From a bacterium (GTDB lineage: Bacteria > SZUA-79 > Acidulodesulfobacterales > Acidulodesulfobacteraceae), in the NCBI GenBank assembly GCA_021781285.1, contig JAJXXD010000155.1:1-9824 (forward strand): a DNA stretch of 9,824 nucleotides. Direction: 5' to 3'. The notes beneath the pieces were generated by a model. That model did no database searches and was not told the DNA's origin. It saw only the letters and a program-made list of their open reading frames with translations. The number at the start of each line of letters is the position of its first letter. Positions within the stretch are counted from its first letter, which is position 1. The position numbers and the translations under genes were made by a program. Shown here piece by piece: positions 6,433-9,824 of this stretch.

Positions 6433-7779
6433 TTACTCCTTCGCCCCTATGCTTTTAATATCGTCCCAACTTTTTAAGAGTTCGTAAGCAAACCTGAACT
6501 GGTCGTCTTTCTTGAAATAAATCTTGAAAGTCTTATAACTGGGCATATTTTTCATTCTTTTGCTTTCGGGATTCTGAAAATGATGCCTTAAATTAACCTC
6601 TCTTAATTTTCTAAGAGGCTTGACGAATATAAAATCTTTCGAACTGTGGATGTCAAAATTGGGTATGACGCCAGTATCCTGCACGGAAACGCCGTTTGGA
6701 AGAAAATAAAAAGCCGTGGTAAGTCCCATGCCGGTACCGTCGGGCAGGGAAAAAACAGTCTGCACCGAACCTTTCCCGAATGTTCTCGTTCCTACTACTA
6801 CCGCCCTTTTATGCGCCTGTAGGCTTCCCGCCGTTATTTCGGCGGCGCTTGCCGTGCCGGCATTTACGATAACCGCTATGGGATAATTAGGAACTATATG
6901 TTTTCCCAGCGCATAATATTTTATGTCCTGCGATTTTATTCTTCCCTTTGTATAAACTATTACTCCGTCTTTTATGAAATCGCTGCCTACCTTGACGGCT
7001 TCGTTTAGCAGCCCGCCCGGGTTGTTTCTTAAGTCGAGTATGAGCCCTTTAATTCCGTGTTCCTTTAAATTTATTATTTTTAACGCCTTTAAAAGCTGTG
7101 AATTAGTATGTTCCTGAAAACTCGAAATTCTGACGTAGCCGATATGATGAGGAAGTATCATATATTTAACGCTTTTTAATATTATCTTTTCCCGCATAAG
7201 CCTAAAAGTTTTAGGACCCTTGAACTCTTTCCGTTCTATCAGCAGATTTACCGAAGTGCCTGCTTTGCCGTGCAAAAGGTTTACGGCTTTCATGATATTC
7301 ATATTGTAGGTCGAGATATTATTGATTTTTTCAATGATATCGCCGGCTTTAACGCCTGCCTTAGCGGCAGGAGAACCGTCTATAGGGGCTATAACTACTA
7401 TATACTTGTTTTTTGTCGAAATTTTAATGCCTATGCCTGTAAATTCTCCGGAAGTTTCCGACCTCATCTGCCTGAATTCGCTTGGGGTAAGAAAATACGT
7501 ATGGGGGTCCAGAGTCGATACCATGCCTTCTACGGCGCCGAATACGAGTTTTTTAGAAGATTCTTTTTTAATATAATTATTTTTTATTAAAGTATAAACT
7601 TTTGAAAATAATCTTAAATTTTTGAGCGCGCGTCCGCTTAATTTTTCTTTGTTTACGGTGTACTCCGGATTTTTTTTGCCGGTTTTGCCGGCGGCAAAAC
7701 ATATATTGCCTTTCGGCGCAAATGCCGAAGCCAGAAAAACAAAAAATAAAAGAATTAAAAAATACCGCAGTTTGCCCAT
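6433..7779 (-). CDS. ctpA: Carboxyl-terminal processing protease CtpA (S41 family, PDZ-containing)
   Basis: CtpA is a secreted serine protease that processes or degrades periplasmic proteins; in several Gram-negative bacteria its targets are cell-wall hydrolases. Seen in 448 residues: an N-terminal signal or anchor segment (about 5-29), an N-terminal helical region with STLDPHTYFL near 88-97, a PDZ domain (about 110-195) beginning at GEFTGIGI, the LDLRNNPGG strand at 248-256 and the catalytic region NAGTASAAEI. The Ser-Lys-Gln triad fits S311, K336 (FGKG) and Q340 with the standard +25 and +29 spacing. The C-terminal part after PNFDI (about 373-448) is lineage-specific. It starts 3 bases after the EnvC-like gene stops, with GAGGT overlapping that stop, and ends 7 bases before the deacetylase gene. 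Tight spacing implies a shared transcript. Confidence 0.95.
   Translation of the reverse strand: MGKLRYFLILLFFVFLASAFAPKGNICFAAGKTGKKNPEYTVNKEKLSGRALKNLRLFSKVYTLIKNNYIKKESSKKLVFGAVEGMVSTLDPHTYFLTPSEFRQMRSETSGEFTGIGIKISTKNKYIVVIAPIDGSPAAKAGVKAGDIIEKINNISTYNMNIMKAVNLLHGKAGTSVNLLIERKEFKGPKTFRLMREKIILKSVKYMILPHHIGYVRISSFQEHTNSQLLKALKIINLKEHGIKGLILDLRNNPGGLLNEAVKVGSDFIKDGVIVYTKGRIKSQDIKYYALGKHIVPNYPIAVIVNAGTASAAEITAGSLQAHKRAVVVGTRTFGKGSVQTVFSLPDGTGMGLTTAFYFLPNGVSVQDTGVIPNFDIHSSKDFIFVKPLRKLREVNLRHHFQNPESKRMKNMPSYKTFKIYFKKDDQFRFAYELLKSWDDIKSIGAKE
6436..6441 (-). promoter_or_regulatory. Shine-Dalgarno that fixes the TTG start of the YibQ-type gene
   Basis: AAGGAG on the minus strand forms the last two sense codons of ctpA and ends 10 bases before the TTG at 6423-6425. 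Its placement supports translation from that TTG and coupling to ctpA. Confidence 0.7.
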
Positions 7780-7782
7780 CGT

Positions 7783-8493
7783 TTACCTCATTATAATAAA
7801 TTTTATATCGTTCTTTCTGGAACTGTCGTTTAAATTATGAATTAATTTTATAACTTTGCGCTTTAAAAGTCTATTATTTTTATTATGCTTATTTTTTATT
7901 TTTACGGATTTTATATATTTATTTATTCCGCCTATTAAAACTTCCAATTTTCTTTTTGTGCCGTTAATGCTTTTAACCGCCGTAACCAGATTGTTTTTTT
8001 CTTTTTTTAAATATTTTTTAAGTTTTAAAAATTTATTTTTGCGTTTAATGAGTTTCGACAGCCTTATCTCCTCTTTCTGCAAAAGCGTTTTTAGCTGATA
8101 GTTTACAATAAAGCTGTCCGCATTATCCTTAAAAGATAATAACTTGGTCGAACCGTACTCTTTATGGATTATAAAAATTCTCGTCGTCAGTTCTTTAATA
8201 AGCAGTCCGTCTTTTTTTATCTTATCCTTTAATTTCTTTATTTTACCTTTCGCATTTTTTATTTTATTTTTTAAATCTTTAATATCTTTCTCTTCTTTGG
8301 AAATTTTGGAAGATAAAAAAGCGAGGTCTTTTTTGTAAAAATTGAGTCTTTTTAATATGGCGGAATATTTTGAAACGGATTTTGAACCGTGGCGGTTAAG
8401 ACGCCCGTTAGAAGATGCGGCGGCGGCGTTAAAACAAAATACCGTTAAAATTATTATAAGGAAAACGGGGGAAGCTGCTATTGCTTTTTTCAT
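7783..8493 (-). CDS. Secreted Lys-rich coiled-coil protein, EnvC/PcsB-like but without a LytM domain
   Basis: I start this at the ATG 8491-8493 (236 residues) because it gives a clean signal peptide (basic MKK, hydrophobic core about 9-20, AAAAS near 23-27). The earlier in-frame ATG at 8538 lies inside a strong hairpin. Seen: two long Lys/Glu/Leu helical stretches (about 42-103 and 128-171) flank a section with R-x-x-x-x-HKEYGS...SFKDNADSF. That is the pattern of the EnvC/PcsB coiled-coil domain, in which the helices pair and the middle touches FtsX. Normal EnvC continues into a LytM/M23 domain that activates amidases. Here the protein ends after a basic tail, and ctpA begins 3 bases later, so there is no room for that domain in any frame. 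The place before ctpA and yibQ-like supports an EnvC relationship. It could instead be an unrelated coiled-coil protein. The Lys content is very high. Confidence 0.75.
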   Translation of the reverse strand: MKKAIAASPVFLIIILTVFCFNAAAASSNGRLNRHGSKSVSKYSAILKRLNFYKKDLAFLSSKISKEEKDIKDLKNKIKNAKGKIKKLKDKIKKDGLLIKELTTRIFIIHKEYGSTKLLSFKDNADSFIVNYQLKTLLQKEEIRLSKLIKRKNKFLKLKKYLKKEKNNLVTAVKSINGTKRKLEVLIGGINKYIKSVKIKNKHNKNNRLLKRKVIKLIHNLNDSSRKNDIKFIIMR

Positions 8494-8507
8494 CGATAAA
8501 ATTAAAT

Positions 8508-8549
8508 CCCGCTTTTCTATACCGATTTGTATTAGCATAGAAAAGCGGG
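8508..8549 (-). terminator. 13-bp perfect inverted repeat after the lipoprotein gene; probable terminator or attenuator
   Basis: CCCGCTTTTCTAT (8508-8520) and its exact complement (8537-8549) enclose a 16-base loop. In the minus-strand transcript the hairpin comes 24 bases after the lipoprotein stop and is followed by ATTTAATTTTAT, a weak U-rich tail. It probably ends most lipoprotein transcripts while letting some polymerase continue into the EnvC-like gene, for which I see no convincing promoter of its own. The loop is longer than in typical terminators, so a protein-binding or RNA-stabilising role is also possible. Confidence 0.6.
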
Positions 8550-8573
8550 CGGAAAATTTTGAATTCTAAAACC

Positions 8574-8798
8574 TTAGCTGTTTGCTTTAGGGGCTGCCGG
8601 AGCTTTAGGGGCTGCGGTTGTTTTAGCCGCCTCTTTTTTAGCAGGAGCTTTGGCTGTGGCAGCAGGCGCTGCCGGAGCAGTTACGGCTGCCGGAGCTTTA
8701 GGGGCCGGTTTCGGAGCCTGTTTCTTTGCGCAACCAGAGAATGCCAATGCAGATACGACTAAAAACGCTCCTAAAACTAATACTGTAAGCTTTTTCAA
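8574..8798 (-). CDS. Small Ala/Pro/Lys-rich lipoprotein
   Basis: This 74-residue protein has MKK, a hydrophobic signal core and the lipobox FSGC with Cys at 23, so the mature form is predicted to be lipid-anchored with about 51 residues. The mature part consists almost entirely of Ala, Pro, Lys and Thr in irregular APKAPAA-like units, with no predicted folded domain. It resembles the periplasm-spanning linkers of TonB-like proteins more than the helical Lpp. I do not recognise a named family. The start is TTG (8796-8798), preceded by a perfect 12-base anti-16S complement. A near-consensus promoter lies just upstream, and a hairpin follows the gene. Together these suggest an abundant, separately transcribed envelope protein. 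It diverges from thiE and precedes the EnvC-like gene. Possible roles are an outer-membrane spacer or cell-wall tether, but this is inference. Confidence 0.8.
   Translation of the reverse strand: MKKLTVLVLGAFLVVSALAFSGCAKKQAPKPAPKAPAAVTAPAAPAATAKAPAKKEAAKTTAAPKAPAAPKANS
8592..8705 (-). repeat. Two exact 21-base direct repeats within the lipoprotein gene
   Basis: The same 21 bases occur at 8592-8612 and 8685-8705, offset by 93 bases (31 codons), so both copies are read in the same frame and encode APKAPAA. This points to internal duplication or gene conversion in the low-complexity domain, and predicts length variation between strains. Confidence 0.75.
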
Positions 8799-8803
8799 AA
8801 TTT

Positions 8804-8815
8804 ATCACCTCCTTT
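8804..8815 (-). promoter_or_regulatory. Full-length Shine-Dalgarno of the lipoprotein gene
   Basis: AAAGGAGGTGAT on the minus strand is complementary to the canonical 3' end of 16S rRNA over 12 bases. The GGAGG core sits 9 bases before the TTG start. It decides the start and suggests very efficient initiation despite the non-ATG codon. Confidence 0.85.
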
Positions 8816-8825
8816 AACATTTTTT

Positions 8826-8854
8826 ATTCTATTTTTAGCAGAAGATTTTGTCAA
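8826..8854 (-). promoter_or_regulatory. Strong sigma-70-type promoter of the lipoprotein gene
   Basis: On the minus strand a perfect -35 TTGACA (8849-8854) and TAGAAT (8826-8831, 5 of 6 matches) are separated by 17 bases. The predicted transcription start near 8819 leaves a short leader of about 20 nt that is mostly the Shine-Dalgarno. The opposite strand of this 124-base gap is AT-rich and must contain any thiE promoter. It holds TATAAT and TATACT hexamers, but none is at a good distance from a -35. Confidence 0.85.
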
Positions 8855-8922
8855 GAGAAATTTTTTATTGAAAAAAAAATATTGAAAAAAATCTGTAATA
8901 TAATATCATATACTATGATAAA

Positions 8923-9570
8923 ATGAAAACATTTAATTTTCATATAATAACCAAAGATTTCGATTCGGACGGAGAAGAAAAATATCTAAAAGATTTGGCT
9001 AACGTTGCCGTCTTAAGTTCTGCGGATATTTTGCAGTTAAGAAATAAAAAAATTTCGGCGCGCGGTCTTTACCGTTCGGCTCTTTTTATAAAAAAAACAT
9101 TGGAAGGTTTTGTGAAAAATAAAAAACCTGCGTTTATAATAAACGACAGGCCGGATATCGCATATATGGCGGGGGCGGACGGCGTTCATATAGGGCAGGA
9201 CGACCTTCCGGCGGCTTCCGTAAAAAAATTGTTTCCCGGCTTGATAATAGGCGTCAGCGCGGAAAACATAGGGCAGGCGGTCAAGGCCGAGAAAGACGGC
9301 GCCGATTATATAGGTATCGGGCCGGCTTACCATACCGGTTCAAAAGCCGACGCAGGAGCGTTAATGGCTCGTGAAACTATGGAAGAAATATGCGGCGGGG
9401 TTAATATACCCGTAATAGCCGTCGGAGGTATAAACGAGTTTAATATTAAGGATTTTGCCCCGTTGGGCGTAAACGGAATTGCCGTAATAGGCGCGGTTTC
9501 AAATGCCGAAAATCCTCTGGAAACCGCTTTGAAATTCAGAAAAAATATCGATAAATATTTAAAACAATAA
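8923..9570 (+). CDS. thiE: Thiamine-phosphate synthase
   Basis: ThiE joins HMP-pyrophosphate and thiazole phosphate to give thiamine phosphate. Seen in 215 residues, a TIM-barrel length normal for the family: LQLRNK at 37-42 (substrate-binding Q, R and K), INDRPDIA at 73-80, GADGVHIGQDDLP at 84-96 (D93/D94, Mg-pyrophosphate region), IIGVSAEN at 108-115, GIGPAYHTGSK at 131-141 with the conserved Lys, and IAVGGI at 165-170 before the phosphate-binding C-terminal strands. The GP-x3-T-x-S-K segment and the intact Mg-binding region favour ThiE over TenI-type homologues. The ATG has no visible Shine-Dalgarno, and the upstream DNA is almost pure A/T, so initiation may be weak or near-leaderless. No other thiamine gene lies nearby and I see no TPP riboswitch in the short upstream gap. 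ftsE follows after 14 bases, probably in the same transcript. Confidence 0.93.
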   Translation: MKTFNFHIITKDFDSDGEEKYLKDLANVAVLSSADILQLRNKKISARGLYRSALFIKKTLEGFVKNKKPAFIINDRPDIAYMAGADGVHIGQDDLPAASVKKLFPGLIIGVSAENIGQAVKAEKDGADYIGIGPAYHTGSKADAGALMARETMEEICGGVNIPVIAVGGINEFNIKDFAPLGVNGIAVIGAVSNAENPLETALKFRKNIDKYLKQ

Positions 9571-9584
9571 AGGTCTTAACAAAT

Positions 9585-9824
9585 TTGATAGAATTCAGCC
9601 ACGTTTATAAAAACTACGATAAGAATTATATTTTAAGGGATTTAAATTTTACGATAAATAAAGGTGAATTTATTTTCATAACGGGACCGTCCGGCGCCGG
9701 CAAAACGACCACTCTTAAAATGCTTATAGCCATAGAAAAACCTACCCACGGAGCCGTAAAATTTTTAGGAAAAGAACTTCAGGATTTAAAACCGCGGGAT
9801 ATACCTTTTTTAAGAAGAAAGATA
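9585..9824 (+). CDS. ftsE: Cell-division ABC transporter ATPase FtsE (N-terminal part; cut by window edge)
   Basis: I translated this by hand from the TTG at 9585-9587; it is open for 80 codons to the edge. Seen: IEFSHVYKNY at the N-terminus, KGEFIFITGPSGAGKTT containing the Walker A motif at 34-41, a GLnn-less LKMLIAIEKPTHG segment and PRDIPFLRRKI at the end. The IPFLRRKI element and the FSHV opening are typical of FtsE rather than LolD or other small exporters. FtsE with FtsX forms the membrane complex that transmits ATP hydrolysis to periplasmic EnvC-type coiled-coil activators of cell-wall hydrolases. AAAGG about 11 bases upstream overlaps the end of thiE and supports the TTG start. ftsX would be expected just beyond the window. 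It diverges from the EnvC-like/ctpA/yibQ-like operon. Confidence 0.88.
   Translation, partial: MIEFSHVYKNYDKNYILRDLNFTINKGEFIFITGPSGAGKTTTLKMLIAIEKPTHGAVKFLGKELQDLKPRDIPFLRRKI

Noticed and set aside
7780..7790. Frameshift hiding a LytM domain after the EnvC-like coil
   Set aside because: The ctpA signal peptide begins 3 bases after the stop. There is no DNA left that could encode an extra domain of about 120 residues.
8494..8538. Upstream ATG start for the EnvC-like protein
   Set aside because: It lies in the loop and 3' arm of the 13-bp inverted repeat and would put 15 polar residues before a normal signal peptide that has its own ATG.
8559..8762. Plus-strand Cys/Gly/Arg-rich frame that looks like a small cysteine-rich peptide
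   Set aside because: It is the complement of the Ala/Pro/Lys codons of the lipoprotein. The repeats come from that gene, which has a promoter, Shine-Dalgarno and lipobox.
8882..8914. Promoter for thiE from TTGAAA with TATAAT or TATACT
   Set aside because: The spacings are 11 and 21 bases, outside the working range. The AT-rich sequence gives such hexamers by chance, so I did not list it as a feature.
8816..8922. TPP riboswitch upstream of thiE
   Set aside because: The gap is short and almost wholly A/T on the thiE strand. The conserved CUGAGA-type core of the THI box is absent.

Overview
The window is AT-rich, densely packed chromosomal DNA from what looks like a Gram-negative bacterium. 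The evidence is a lipoprotein with a lipobox, a coiled-coil protein of the EnvC type, a CtpA protease and a YibQ-type deacetylase. Housekeeping genes with TTG starts (typA, yibQ-like, lipoprotein, ftsE) and the envC/ctpA/yibQ plus ftsE neighbourhood fit a deltaproteobacteria-like lineage, but that placement is a guess. I see no rRNA, tRNA, CRISPR array, insertion sequence or phage gene. No stretch longer than 300 bases lacks a gene.

Layout, minus strand read from right to left. A small monocistronic lipoprotein gene (8574-8798) has a near-consensus promoter, a perfect Shine-Dalgarno and a downstream hairpin. Next come closely packed genes that look like one operon: an EnvC-like coiled-coil protein without its usual LytM domain (7783-8493), ctpA (6433-7779), a YibQ-type divergent polysaccharide deacetylase (5208-6425), pyrF (4402-5211, ATGA overlap) and rlmB (3597-4370). 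A CspA-type cold shock gene (3245-3448) has its own strong promoter right behind rlmB, a long structured leader and a terminator. typA/bipA (1199-3040) follows, then a nitrilase-family protein (284-1111), then the start of a probable RimI-like acetyltransferase (1-255), which is cut by the window edge.

On the plus strand, at the right end, thiE (8923-9570) is followed 14 bases later by the start of ftsE (9585 to the edge), diverging from the lipoprotein gene.

Three themes stand out. (1) Cell envelope and division: ftsE, the EnvC-like coil, CtpA and YibQ are parts usually linked with FtsEX-controlled peptidoglycan hydrolysis. Here they are split into two divergent units, and the EnvC-like member has lost the domain that would activate amidases. 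(2) Translation and cold: rlmB, csp and typA are consecutive. (3) A nitrilase-family protein whose catalytic cysteine position reads glycine sits upstream of an acetyltransferase-like gene. A further oddity is an in-frame, palindrome-containing insert in the active-site loop region of PyrF.
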